A stretch of 64,000 bases of DNA from JAGNDO01 sp963704975 (GCA_963704975.1 CAVPIK010000029.1:124001-188000), one strand, 5' to 3'; shown: positions 36,184 to 47,043, counted from the stretch's first letter. The notes: generated by a model from the sequence alone, not told the origin. Translations and numbers: made by a program.

Positions 36184-37765
36184 CTAATAATCCAACTCTT
36201 CCCGCTTGATCTCCAAATCCCGGAACTGGGTCAATTCCTTGCGGAAGAAGAGACCCACGGACCCGGTGGAGCCGTGGCGGTGCTTGGCGATGATCACGTC
36301 GGCGATATTCTGGCGGTCCGTGTCTTCGACATAGTAATCTTCGCGATAGATGAACAAGACCACGTCGGCGTCTTGCTCGATCGGGCGGAAGACCGGCTTG
36401 ATGCCGGTTTTGAAAGCACGACTCACCTGTGCAGACTGCAACTGCCAGGTTTCCGTGTTGAGGGCCAAGATCGGGGAAGCCGTTCTGCCCATCCAGCGTT
36501 CGGATGGGCACGTAGCGCCCTTGATCGGGCAGATAGACCGGGGTCTCCCCGGCAATACAGCCGGACTCTCGCAGATCCGACAGCATGGGCCGCTTGTCCG
36601 AGCGGCTTTCCACGGCACGGCAGAGCTGGCTGAGGGCGACGACGGGGACCGAAAGCTCTCGGGCCAGCCCCTTCAGCGAGCGGCTGATGTAGCTGATCTC
36701 CTGCTGGCGGTTTTCGTTGCGCCCGCCGCCGGCCGAGCCGGACATCAATTGCATGTAGTCGATCATGATCATGTCCAGCCCATGCTCGGTGTAGAGACGC
36801 CGGGCTTTGGTGCGGATGTCCATGACCGTGGCCCCAGGGGTGTCGTCGATGAAGATGTTGGTGGTGGCCAGTTTGTTGGCCGCCTCCATCAAGATGGGCC
36901 ATTCCTCTTCGTAGACCTCCCCCATGCGCAGACGGTGGCTGTCGATGCCCGCCTCCATGGAGAGCAGACGCTGCACCATCTGCTCGCTGCTCATCTCCAG
37001 GCTGAAGATGGCCACCCGGGCCGAGTAGCGTTGGGCCGCATTTTGGGCCAGGCTGAGGGCGAGGCTGGATTTGCCCATGCCCGGCCGCCCGGCCAGGATG
37101 ATCAGGTCGCTCTTTTGCATGCCGCCCAAGGTCTTGTCCAGCAGGGTGAAGCCCGTGGGCACGCCCATCAAGTTGCCCTGGTTGCGGGAGAGGAAGTCGA
37201 TGCGGTCCACCACATCCCCCATCACCGAGCGGATGGGCACCAGTTCCCGGTGGATGCGGCTTTCGCTGACGCCGAAGATCAGCTGCTCGGCCCGATCCAC
37301 CACGTCATCCACATCGTTGCCTTCGTCGTAGGCCAACTCGGCGATGCGACCGGCGGCGTTGATCAGGCGGCGCAGGATGGCCGTGCGCTCGACGATGCGG
37401 GCGTAGTAGTCGACATAAATGGCCGTGGGCGTGCTGTTGATCAGCTCGGTGACATAGGCCGGGCCGCCGATCTCTTCCAGCCGCCCGCTGCGCTCCAACT
37501 CGTCCACCAGGGTGACAAAGTCCGCCGGTTCCCGCCGTTCGTGGAGCAGCAGCACGGCCTCGTAGATCCAGGTGTGGCGCTCCCGGAAGAAGTCCTCGGC
37601 GCGCAGGAAGTTGGCGATCTTGATGATGGCGTCCGGGTCGATGAGCAGGGAGCCCAGCACCGCCTTCTCCGCCTCCATGTTGGCCGGCGTCGCCTTCAGC
37701 GGAGCCTCGTTCATGGACGATCCGCCCCCGCCATTGTCAAAGCCTGTATCTAGGCCATTGTCCAT
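36184..37765 (-). CDS. dnaB: Replicative DNA helicase DnaB with truncated intein, frameshifted
   Basis: N-terminal domain (ANMEAEKAVLGSLLIDPDAI) and RecA-like domain (LIILAGRPGMGKSSLALSLA Walker A; DMIMIDYMQLMSG Walker B) are intact. At the conserved LSDLRESG site the sequence switches to CIAGETPVYLPDQGRYVPIR, an N-terminal intein block, then after a break near 36470 to ILALNTETWQLQSAQVSRAF and KTGIKPVFRP, and directly to the C-terminal DnaB sequence IEQDADVVLFIYREDYYVED. Only about 59 intein residues remain, with no C-terminal splicing block. Start ATG 37765 (GTG 37768 possible). DnaB unwinds DNA at the replication fork. Confidence 0.85.
36382..36559 (-). mobile_element. Intein remnant inside dnaB
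   Basis: It begins with Cys and AGETPVYLPD and ends at KPVFR, then joins the DnaB sequence IEQDADVV without the expected Ser/Cys/Thr and without the His-Asn splice junction. The usual endonuclease and C-terminal parts are absent. Confidence 0.7.
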
Positions 37766-37900
37766 CACATAATTATCCACGGGTGTTCTGTTCTCCTGCT
37801 TTGATTGGCGGATTGGGATTGCTCCGAATCCCATCCCCTCCGATCCCCGAACAACTCCGGGCAAAGGCTGGGGATGGCCTGGGGATAGGGCCGTGGGCGC

Positions 37901-37933
37901 AAAAACGGCGAGCCCGGTTGAGTGGGCTCGCCG
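37901..37933 (-). terminator. Intrinsic terminator between the BFN gene and dnaB
   Basis: CGGCGAGCCC pairs with GGGCTCGCCG around an 8-base loop. On the minus strand the stem is followed by TTTTT. It lies downstream of the BFN gene stop at 37980. Confidence 0.8.
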
Positions 37934-37979
37934 CTGAATGGCGTAAATGTGGGCTGGGCGTCTGCACCGGTGAGGGCGG

Positions 37980-38507
37980 CTAGTCCCCCAACAGGCTGTC
38001 CAGATCCAGCCCATCCACAAAATCTCGGAAGGCCTCCAGATCTTCGTCTCCGCCGGGGCCTTCGTTTTCGCCCCGCACATTGGCCGTTTCTGTCACCCCC
38101 ACCTCTTCCTCCGGCATCATGCCCGCCTGATCCATCACCCGATCTTCCACAAAGATGGGCACTTCCGCCCGCACAGAGAGGGCGATGGCGTCGCTGGGGC
38201 GGCTGTCCACCTCGATCAGTTCGCCATCCACATCCAGGATGATCTTGGCGAAGAAGGTGTCGTTTTCCAGATCGCTGATCACCACCCGCAACACTTCGCC
38301 GCCCAAGGAGACGATGACTCGACTCAGCAGATCGTGGGTCATGGGTCGGGTGACTTCGATGCCCTGCAACTGGATGGTGATGGCGTCGGCCTCAAACGGG
38401 CCGATCCAGATGGGCAGATAGCGTTCGCTGCCCTGCTCTTGCAACACCACAATCCGGTGCTGAGACATCAAACTGACACGGACGCTATTGATAGAGACTT
38501 CAATCAT
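37980..38507 (-). CDS. Bifunctional nuclease family (DUF151) protein
   Basis: A 175-residue protein. VSINSVRVSLMSQHRIVVLQ and YLPIWIGPFEADAITIQLQG give the BFN domain (PF02577), followed by PMTHDLLSRVIVSLGGEVL and SRPSDAIALSVRAEVPIFV. The C-terminal 40 residues are an acidic tail ending LDLDSLLGD. ATG 38507 follows a GGAG ribosome-binding site. The family has been linked to DNA/RNA nuclease activity in plants and is widespread in bacteria. Confidence 0.88.
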   Translation of the reverse strand: MIEVSINSVRVSLMSQHRIVVLQEQGSERYLPIWIGPFEADAITIQLQGIEVTRPMTHDLLSRVIVSLGGEVLRVVISDLENDTFFAKIILDVDGELIEVDSRPSDAIALSVRAEVPIFVEDRVMDQAGMMPEEEVGVTETANVRGENEGPGGDEDLEAFRDFVDGLDLDSLLGD

Positions 38508-38816
38508 GCGGATCTCCAAAGATGGCTACTGACTGTTGCCGGGGCGACCTGACAACGCAGAGACAAAATGACCGGGCTGTCATGTGGATTGAGGATAAAG
38601 AGAGGTCAGGGTGTCACTGTCGCCGCGGGATGGATTATAGCATAGTTGTGATCGAGCGCAAAGTAACTTTTTGCGTATTCGTCCCACGTCGAGACGCCTC
38701 GCCCTGCCGGGACGGCGTGGTATAATGGCTTGGCCGCCCCGTCCGTCCTCCAGTCCCATGCCAGAGAAGACGCCAAGGACGGATGAAAGATATGCCACCA
38801 AGCAGGAAATGTGACC
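38508..38816 (+). promoter_or_regulatory. Gap with extended -10 promoter candidate
   Basis: TGGTATAAT with TATAAT at 38721-38726 is an extended -10 box; a good -35 is not seen. It would give a leader of about 85 bases to the glycosyltransferase at 38817. No ORF worth calling is present. Confidence 0.5.
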
Positions 38817-39965
38817 ATGGATTCGGTGATAGACCAAACTTTCGATCAAACCCAGGATCGGCCCAAGCAGATCTGGCTGCTCTCGGCCTATCACACGGGC
38901 AGCCATCGGGCTTGGGCCGAGGGGGTTGCTCGGCACAGCCGCCATCAGGTGCAGATCCTGAGCATGGCCGGGCGCTTTTGGAAGTGGCGGATGCAGGGCG
39001 GTGCCCTGGAATTGGCCGCCCAGGCCCGGCGGCAACTCCAAAAAAGCGGCCCGCCGGACGCCATCTTGGCCACGGATATGGTCAATCTGCCCGCCTTTTT
39101 GGGCCTGGTGCGGGACACCCCCCTGGCCCGCACCCCGGTCTTTCTCTACATGCACGAAAACCAGCTCACCTATCCGCCCCGCCCCGGCGAACAGCCGGAC
39201 TTGACCTATGCCATGATCAACTGGCTGAGCCAGGTGGCCGCGGACGGGGTGATCTTCAACAGCCGCTATCATCTGGATGATTGGTTTGAAGAAGTTCCCC
39301 GGCTGCTCAAGCACTTTCCCGACTACAATCATCTTTCCCTGGTCAAGGCAGTGGTGGCCCGCAGCCAAGTGTTGCCCGTCGGGATCGAGTGCGCGTCAAT
39401 TCAATCCCGGTGCCGAACATACGGGCACGCCGCCCCTGATCCTGTGGAACCAGCGCTGGGAATATGACAAACGCCCGGACCGCTTCTTCCACCTGCTGGA
39501 CCGGCTGGCCGCCGCCGGCATCCCCTTCCGCCTGGCCGTGGCCGGGGAGAGTTTCCGCAACCGAGCCCGTCGAATTCGAGGCCGCCCGCCAGCGCCTGGC
39601 GGATCACATCGTGCATTGGGGCTATCTGCCCAGCCGGGCCGCCTACATCAACCTGGTGCAACAGGCCGACCTGGTCATCAGCACCGCGGACCACGAATTC
39701 TTCGGCGTCAGCATCCTGGAAGCCATCTGCGCCGGGGCCTTCCCCCTCCTCCCCGCCCGCCTCAGCTACCCGGAACTGGTCCCCGACGCCCTGCACCCGG
39801 CCTGCCTCTATCGACGACGAAGACGAACTCTTCGATCTCGCCCTCACCCGCCTCACCCAACCCCGGCCCGCGCCCCCGTCCCTGCAAGAGCACATCGCCA
39901 CCCACTTTGATTGGCCGGTCGTGGCCGCGGGGTTGGATGGTGTTGTTGATTGGTTGATTGGGTGA
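38817..39965 (+). CDS. tRNA-queuosine alpha-mannosyltransferase-like (DUF3524) glycosyltransferase, frameshifted
   Basis: N-terminus MDSVIDQTFDQ, then IWLLSAYHTGSHRAWAEGV and FLYMHENQLTYPPRP, signatures of the DUF3524/GTDC1 family. After a break near 39395 it continues PPLILWNQRWEYDKRPDRFF and AGIPFRLAVAGESF, after a break near 39560 HIVHWGYLPSRAAYINLVQQ and STADHEFFGVSILEAICAG (the donor-binding E-x7-E region), and after a break near 39815 DDEDELFDLALTRL to DWLIG at the stop. The animal homologue mannosylates queuosine in tRNA-Asp, so the bacterial protein may do the same. AGGAAA lies 8 bases before the ATG. Confidence 0.78.
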
Positions 39966-39973
39966 GCGGGTGA

Positions 39974-40142
39974 GGGCCAGCGCAGGTTGAGTAGCCCGGC
40001 TTAACCCAACCAGTCACACAACCCAAAAAGAAAGGGCGTATCGAAACCGAAGCGGGTTGACCCGCTTCGGTTTCGATACGCCGCCGAGTACCTGAATGGT
40101 CAGCGGAGATTTCGGCGGCGGCTACTCAACCTGCGCTGGCCC
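39974..40142. repeat. MITE-like fold-back element (family B)
   Basis: Perfect 23-bp terminal inverted repeats (39974-39996, 40120-40142; GGGCCAGCGCAGGTTGAGTA...). Internally a perfect 23-bp-arm hairpin (40035-40057/40060-40082) contains GGCGTATCGAAACCG. Fragments recur at 14817 and 61812-61880. No transposase is encoded. Confidence 0.85.
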
Positions 40143-40525
40143 CTCTTCACCCGTTCCCCCGCTCACCCTCACCGCGGACGCGGCCAGCCCCTTGTCCGTC
40201 TCGATGACGCTGAACTCGACCAGCTCGTCCGGGGAGAGGAAGGCGGGGCCGTCGAGCTGGGAGCCGTGGACGAAGAGATCCGGCTGGTTGCGCCGGGCGA
40301 TGAAGCCGAAGCGCTTGCGCCGATTGTACCATTTGACCAGTCCCCGCTCGCGGCCAGGGGCGGGCAGCAGGGCGCGGCAACCGGGGCAGTGGGTCGGTTT
40401 GGGCAGAGTGATCGTCAGACGTTCAGGGCGGCGTGGGCGGCGTGTTGCTCTTCCGCAGACCACAAAAAAGAGATGCCGCAGTTGGCGCAATAGAGGATGG
40501 TGTCTTGGATTTTGGCTTTGGACAT
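40122..40525 (-). CDS. Zinc-ribbon plus cold-shock domain protein, frameshifted
   Basis: ATG 40525 begins MSKAKIQDTILYCANCGISF, a zinc ribbon with CANC and, after a break near 40425, CPGCRALLP, followed by a cold-shock domain: GLVKWYNRRKRFGFIARRN (RNP1-like GFI) and DLFVHGSQL (RNP2-like). The C-terminus overlaps the family-B repeat. Cold-shock domains bind single-stranded RNA/DNA. A zinc ribbon fused in front is not the standard short CspA form. Confidence 0.75.
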
Positions 40526-40590
40526 GGTGGTCTCAGGGTCGTGGAATCGACGTTCGGAATGATAATTGACGTGCGTTCAGGGGGCTGGAT

Positions 40591-40619
40591 TTGACATCCA
40601 TCCCTCCCCCTGCTAAGAT
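40591..40619 (+). promoter_or_regulatory. tRNA-Cys promoter
   Basis: TTGACA at 40591-40596, a 17-base spacer, and TAAGAT at 40614-40619. It is the best sigma-70-like promoter in the window and lies 24 bases before the tRNA. Confidence 0.8.
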
Positions 40620-40643
40620 TCGACTGTCATTCTATCCTGGTAT

Positions 40644-40717
<74 letters not shown>

Positions 40718-40903
40718 GCATCAACGGGCCAATCTCAACGAGATCGGCCCGTTTGTTTTTGGAAAGGTTTGGGCGCTTTTGAGATTGGGGAAAGTGGGTT
40801 ACAATCATTCGAGTGGCCTTTTGGCGGCACTCTCTTTGCCGCTCTACATCTCTGCCAATCTCTCCTCGCGCCGATTCTGGTTCGTTCTCTGCCGAAACCG
40901 CAT

Positions 40904-43900
40904 ATGACTAAAAAATACACTTGTTTCTCTTTCGCTCGCTCTTCCCGTGTCTCTCGAGTCTGTTTGCCTCAACGCCGCCAAGGCTTGTGGTTGACCATCA
41001 CCCTCCTCCTTGCCCTCCTCCTGGCCGGGTGCGGGGACACGGCCTTGCCCGTGCTGGACCTGAACCTGGGCAGCGGGGCAGAGGTGCAAGAGGCGTCGCC
41101 GTTGCCGCCTTTGCCCGCCCAATATATGGAACGCTATGACGCCCAACAGCGCATCATGACCGAGCGCCCGTCGGGGAATTTGGCCGCGGTGGTGGAGGGC
41201 TATCTGCGGGAGTTTCAGCCCGGCCCCACGCCGCGGCTCTTCCAGACCACCACGCTGACCGACCGCAACGGCGTGCTGTTGGCCCAGCTTGACGGCCAAG
41301 AGGGCAAGCGCACCTGGGTCACCATCGACCGCATCTCCCCCTTCCTGATCGACGCCACGGTCGCCACGGAGGATTCGACCTTTTACAGCAATTTTGGCGT
41401 GGATGCCATGCGGCTGGCCGGGGCGGCGCTGCAAAACAACCGGGAGGGCGAGGTGGTTTCCGGGGCCAGCACCATCACCATGCAGTTGGCCCGCAATCTG
41501 TTTATGGTGCCGGACAAGCGCTTTGAGCAATCTATGGACCGCAAGTTGGTGGAGATTCAACTGGCCCAGGATCTGACCCTGCTTTTCACAAAAGACGAGT
41601 TGCTGGAGATCTACCTCAACCTGATCAACTACGGCCATCGGGCCTATGGGGTGGAGGCGGCGGCCCAGACCTATTTTGGCAAATCCGCCACGGATCTGAC
41701 CTTGGCCGAGGCCACCCTGCTGTCGGGGATTCCCCAGCAGCCGGCGGGACTGGATCCCCTGGTCAACTTTGAGGCGGCACAGCGGACGGCAGCGGATTGT
41801 CCTGGATCTGCTCGTGCGTCACGACTATCTGTCCCAAGCAGCGGCCGACGCTGCCTTTGACCAGCCCCTTGTCTTGAACCCTGACCCGGACACGACCACG
41901 CCAGTTCTGGCTCCTCATTTTGTGCAATATGTCGACGAGACCCTTTCCGCCCAACTGGGCTTTGACACCATCCGCGGGGCCGGGTTGACCATTACGACGA
42001 CCTTGGATCTAGCCATGCAAAATTTGGGCCAGGAGATCGTGACCCAGAATGTGGCCGTGGCCCGTGAGCGGTTCAACATGGGCAACGCCGCCTTGGTGGC
42101 CCTGAAGCCCGGCGGCAACGAGATTTTGGTCATGGTGGGCAGCGCGGATTTTGACGATGACAGCATCGACGGCCAGGTCAATGTCACCAACCGCCGCCGC
42201 CAGCCGGGCAGCGCCATCAAGCCGGTGCTCTACGCCATTGCCCTGGACGACAACCTGATCAGCCCGGCCACGGTGATCTGGGATACGCCCGTCACCTACG
42301 AGACGTCGCCGGGGGTGGGCTATTCGCCCCGCAACTATGACGGCAAATATCATGGCCCGGTCACGGCTCGCTATGCCTTGGCCAACAGCTACAACATCCC
42401 CGCGGTCAAGCTGCTGGACGGCGTCACCGTGGACCGTATGGTGGAGCGGGGCCAGGAGATGGGGCTGGACAGCCTGAGCCGCAGCGGCGTTTACTATGGT
42501 CTTAGCCTGACCCTGGGCGGCGGCGAAGTGACCCTGTTGGAATTGGCCTCGGCCTTTCAGATCTTTGACAACCAGGGTCGCTATGTGGCTCCCCAGGCCG
42601 TGCTGGTCGCGCTGGACTATACGGGGGCATCCGTCCTGCCCGCCGCCGACCCCGCCCAAGCAGGTGATCTCTGAACAGACCGCCTTTTTGATCACCGACA
42701 TCCTCAGCGACAACACGGCCCGTTTGCCCGCGTTTGGGGCCAACAATCCCCTGGCCTTGAGCCGCCCCGCCGCGGCCAAGACCGGGACGACCACGGACTA
42801 TCGAGACAACTGGACCGTGGGCTATACCCGCTATTTGGTGGCCGGGGTGTGGGGTGGCAACAGCCGGGGACAGACATTGCGCAACAGCAGCGGCGTCACC
42901 GGGGCCGCGCCGATTTGGAAAGCCTTCATGGAGGCTGTGCATAGCCGACAACGCCATGTTGGACACGGTTGGGCGCGCCGGTTGTGGAGGTGGTCGACAC
43001 CACGGAAATCACGGCCACAGTCACCGCGTCGACACGTCACGACCACAACCACCGCCGAACTCACCGCCACGGTGGAAAGGCGATCGATCCCTGGGCCTTC
43101 CCCATGCCCGACGGCGTGGTGAAGCTGGATCTCTGCCCGCCCAAGATGACCTGCCGAGCCGGCGGCGAATACTTCTCCCAGGCCTGGCTGGACGCGGCGG
43201 GGGATCTGGGCCCGCTGGCCGATTCGGTCTCGCGGGTGGAGACGATTCCCCTCTATTCCATGTTGGGCGGCTATAGCTGGGTGCCGGTCTATTGCGAAGA
43301 TCCCTATTCGGACCAGGGGCAGATGCGGGAGGTGCTGCGGCTCTCCGGCAAGTTGGGGCTGGCGGACAGCACCACGGCCCCCGAACCGCCGCCGCCCCCC
43401 ACGGCCCTCAATCCTGGGGATGGGGGCCGGCTCACCTTCATCCCCCCGGTGCCGGACCTGTTGAACGCCCCGTTGCAGCCGGTTTCGCCGGACTATGTGA
43501 TGACTCTTTATAGCGATGACGAGGTGGCGCGCTTCCGCACCTTGGATTGGGCCATCCGCTACAGCGTGCCGGTCAGCCTGGGCTATTGCGCCAACCTCAG
43601 CGTCTACACCGTGGCCGCCGGGGACAATTGGTCCAGAATCGGGCAGCGGGTGAACTTGTCGTATCCCACGCTGCAGGCCATCAACCCCCAGGCCATGCGG
43701 GCGAACGGCGTCCTGCGCATCGGGGATCGGCTGTTGGTCCCCACGCGCACGGTGCTGGAATATCGAGACGGGGGCGAGCGCTATGTGGTGGTGGCGGGCG
43801 ACAACTGGAATGCCATCGCCAACAAATATAATCTGCCCATCCAGGTCCTGCAACAGGCCAACCCGCAGCTTGTGCGCGCCTTTTCCATCCTGCGCCCGGA

Positions 43901-43934
43901 TGATGAGTTGGTGGTGCCCGTGGCCATGCCATGA
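40904..43934 (+). CDS. Class A penicillin-binding lipoprotein with LysM tail (copy 1), frameshifted
   Basis: Signal peptide and lipobox (LLLALLLAGCG) are followed by a GT51 transglycosylase domain (ATVATEDSTFYSNFGVDA with the catalytic Glu, GASTITMQLARNLF, GVEAAAQTYFGKSATDLT). After a break near 41785 comes the transpeptidase with QPGSAIKPVLYAIAL (SxxK), ALANSYNIPAVKLLDG (SxN) and, after one near 42645, AAAKTGTTTDYRDNWTVGY (KTG). Beyond a break near 42950 lies a spacer, then two LysM domains (YTVAAGDNWSRIGQRV, YVVVAGDNWNAIANKYNL). It builds and crosslinks peptidoglycan. Class A PBPs normally use a transmembrane anchor, so a lipid anchor is unusual. Confidence 0.82.
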
Positions 43935-44115
43935 AGCGGGCAGAGGTGCGAGCTTTCCGGAAGGTTTTGGGGTAAGGGAATTGTTGGGTTGAGCTTCCGG
44001 AAAGCGGGAGATTGGGCGAATTTTGGGTGGTTATGATGAAACAAAGTGGGGGGTGGGGGCGTTATAGGGGCAGTGCCGCCTTTGATTTTTGTCCCGCCCC
44101 ACCCTGGAGTTATTC

Positions 44116-47043
44116 ATGAAGCACCTGTTGAGAAGAACGAATTTAACCGCAGAGAGCGCAGAGAGCGCAGAGAATACGCCGAGAGAAGTAATCTTTTTCT
44201 CTGTGTCCCCTCTGCGCTCTCTGCGTCCTCTGCGGTTATTTTTTTTGTTGATGTTACTCGGCATGGTCAGCGGCTGTGGGGCCACCGGCTCCATCGGCCC
44301 CCGGGCCGCGGACAACCCGGCGGTGGCGGTGGAGGGCTATTTGCAGGTTTTTCAGCCTGGGGTGACGCCGCGGCTCTTCCAGACTTCCCGCATCTATGAC
44401 CGCAACGGGGTGCTGTTGGCCGAGCTCTCCGACGAGGGGCGGCGCACCTGGGTCAGCCTGGACCGCATCTCCCCCTTCCTGATCCAGGCCACCATCGCCA
44501 CAGAGGATGCCACCTTTTACAGCAACACCGGCGTGGACCCCTTCCGCATTGCCGGGGCGGCCCTGCAAAATGCCCAGGAGGGCGGCGTGGTCTCCGGGGC
44601 CAGCACCATCACCATGCAGTTGGCCCGCAACCTCTTTTTGGGCTATGACCAGCGCTATGACCAGAACATGGACCGCAAGGTGCAGGAAGCCGGACTGGCC
44701 GCGGATCTCACCACCCTTTACACCAAGGACGAGATCCTGGAGATGTACCTCAACCTGCTCAACTACGGCCACCTCGACCTATGGACCCGAAGCCGCCGCC
44801 CAGGTCTACTTCGGCAAATCCGCCGCGGATCTGACCCTGGCCGAAGCCTCCATCCTGGCCGGGATCCCCCAACAGCCCGCCAACCTGGATCTGTTCGAGA
44901 ATTTTGACGCGGCCCGTGACCGCCAATGGATCGTCCTCTCGCTGATGGTGCGCCACGGCTTGCTGACCGAGGCCGACGCCTACGCCACCTTTGACCAAGA
45001 GATCGTCCTCAACCCCGACGCCGGATCGGCCCACGATCTTGGCCCCTCACTTTGTGCAATATGTGCGGGACACGATCAACGGCCGGCTGGGCGACCGCTA
45101 TTTGGAACGGGCCGGGCTGAACATCTACACCACCCTGGATCTCTCCATGCAGGACGCCGCCCAAGCCGTGGTGGCGGAGCGGGTGGCGGCCTCCAAGGAA
45201 CCCTACGATCTGAACAACGCCGCACTGGTGGCCATGCGCCCCGGCAGCGGAGAGATTTTGGCTATGGTGGGCAGCGCCGACTTTAACGACGCCACCATCG
45301 ACGGCCAGGTCAACGTGGCGGTCAGCCAGCGCCAGCCGGGCAGCGCCATCAAGCCCATCCTCTATGCCACGGCCCTCAACGACAACCTGATCAGCCCGGC
45401 CACCATCTTTTGGGATGTGCCCGTGACCTACACCGTGGGCATCGGCCAGCCGGAATACCGGCCCCGCAACTATGACAACCGCTTCCACGGCCCGGTGACG
45501 GCGCGCACGGCCCTGGCCAACAGCTACAACATCCCCGCGGTCAAGCTGCTGGACGGGGTGACCGTGCCCCGCATGTTGGAGAGCGCCCGGGCCATGGGCC
45601 TGACCAGCCTCAACCGGGAGAGCAATTGGTACGGCCTCAGCCTCACCCTGGGCGGCGGCGAAGTGACCGCGCTGGATCTGACCACGGCTTTCCAGACCCT
45701 GGCCAACGGCGGCCAGCACACCGGCCCCCGCTTCATCCTCACCATGAGCGACAGCCAGGGCCAGCCCATGAGCGACCCCCTGGAAAACACGCCGACCCAG
45801 GTGATCTCCCCGGCGGCGGCTTTCCAGATCACCGACATGCTCAGCGACAACACGGCCCGCACCCCGGCCTTTGGCGCCAACAGCAGTTTGGTCACCAGTC
45901 GGCCCGCGGCGGCAAAGACCGGCACCACCAGCGATTTCCGGGACAATTGGACCGTGGGCTATAATCGCTATTTGGTGGTGGGCGTGTGGGCGGGCAACAG
46001 CGACGGCCACCCCATGCGCAACACCACCGGGTTGACCGGGGCCGCCCCCATCTGGCACGATTTTATGGAAGATCGTGCTGGCGGACCCGGATCTGCTGGC
46101 CGTGATCGACGCCCCCTCCGGCCCGGAAGGGTGGGCCTTTGAGCCGCCCGCCGAGGTGGAGCGGCGCAAAGAGTGCCCGCCCGGCGTGGCTTGCCCCGCC
46201 GAAGGCGAATACTTCAGCAAAGCCTGGCTGGACGCGGCGGGTGACGCCGGTCCCCTGGCCGACAGTGTGGAGAAGGTGGCGTCCGCCGGGGTCTTCGTGC
46301 CCACGGCGGATGGCAATGTGCGCCGGGGCTATTGCACGGTCGCCACGGGCGCAACCCGCTCAGTTTTGCGTCTGCCCGCGGGGATGGGGTTGCCTCAACC
46401 CAACCCGGAGGGCGCGACCACGCCGGAACTGGCCCCCAAATTCCGCACGGAGCAGGGCCAGGTGATCGGCTTCAGCCTGCGCAACGGCAACTATGCCGTC
46501 AACCTGGGGCCGTGCGAAGGTTTGGCCGGACGGGCACGGACCGCATTGGCCCTGGCCCCCCAAGCCGGTGACGGGGATCTGCAAGTGCTGGTTGACTTTG
46601 CCGCCGCGGCCAATCCCGATGGCTCCGCCGACGCCCCCAACGAGGAAAGCGGCGGCGAGAGCGCCATCCCCGTGGAAGATGAGGCCGGCCAGCCCATCGA
46701 TCCCGGCCAATTCCGCTTTGTGTTGGCCCAGCCGGTGGACAACAACGACAGGTGCCCAGGCAACTACATCATGGGCCGGGTGGTGAATTGGGAGGGCGGG
46801 CCCATCGCCGGGGTTCTGATCGAGGCGGTGGACGAGTGGGGCAACCGGGCCACCGCGGTCAGCAAGGGCGGGGCCACGGACTACGGCAACTACGACTTCC
46901 CCATCTTGGGCCGGGGCATCCGCTACACCGTGCGCGTCCTGGACGGCGGCGGCAACCCCATCAGCCCGCCGGCGATCATCGACCATCTGCAAGGCAGCGG
47001 CGGCAACGCCCCCTGTCATTGGGTGGCCTGGCGGGGTGGGTGA
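44116..47043 (+). CDS. Class A penicillin-binding lipoprotein (copy 2), frameshifted
   Basis: A paralogue of the gene upstream. The N-terminus (MKHLLRRTNLTAESAESAEN) is encoded by a fold-back repeat (44144-44238), followed by a hydrophobic segment and lipobox (GMVSGCGATG). GT51: ATEDATFYSNTGVDPFRIAG and GASTITMQLARNLFLGYDQR. After breaks near 44775 and 45030: QRQPGSAIKPILYATALND, ALANSYNIPAVKLLDGVTVP and AAAKTGTTSDFRDNWTVGYN. After a break near 46072 the tail differs from copy 1: a Cys-containing domain (CPPGVACPAEGEYFSKAWLD) and a carboxypeptidase-regulatory-like part (NYIMGRVVNWEGGPIAGVLI). GGAG lies 6 bases before ATG 44116. Confidence 0.82.
44144..44238. repeat. AACGCAGAG-type fold-back repeat (family D, copy 2) translated in PBP
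   Basis: TAACCGCAGAGAGCGCAGAG is mirrored by CTCTGCGCTCTCTGCG and TGCGGTTA. It encodes the N-terminal ESAESAEN...RSLRPLRL of copy 2. Confidence 0.85.

Noticed and set aside
36179..38080. Longer DnaB reading frame from 38080
   Set aside because: The N-terminal extension is unlike DnaB, crosses the terminator and the BFN gene, and is Pro/Arg-rich. The start at 37765 gives the normal helicase N-terminus.
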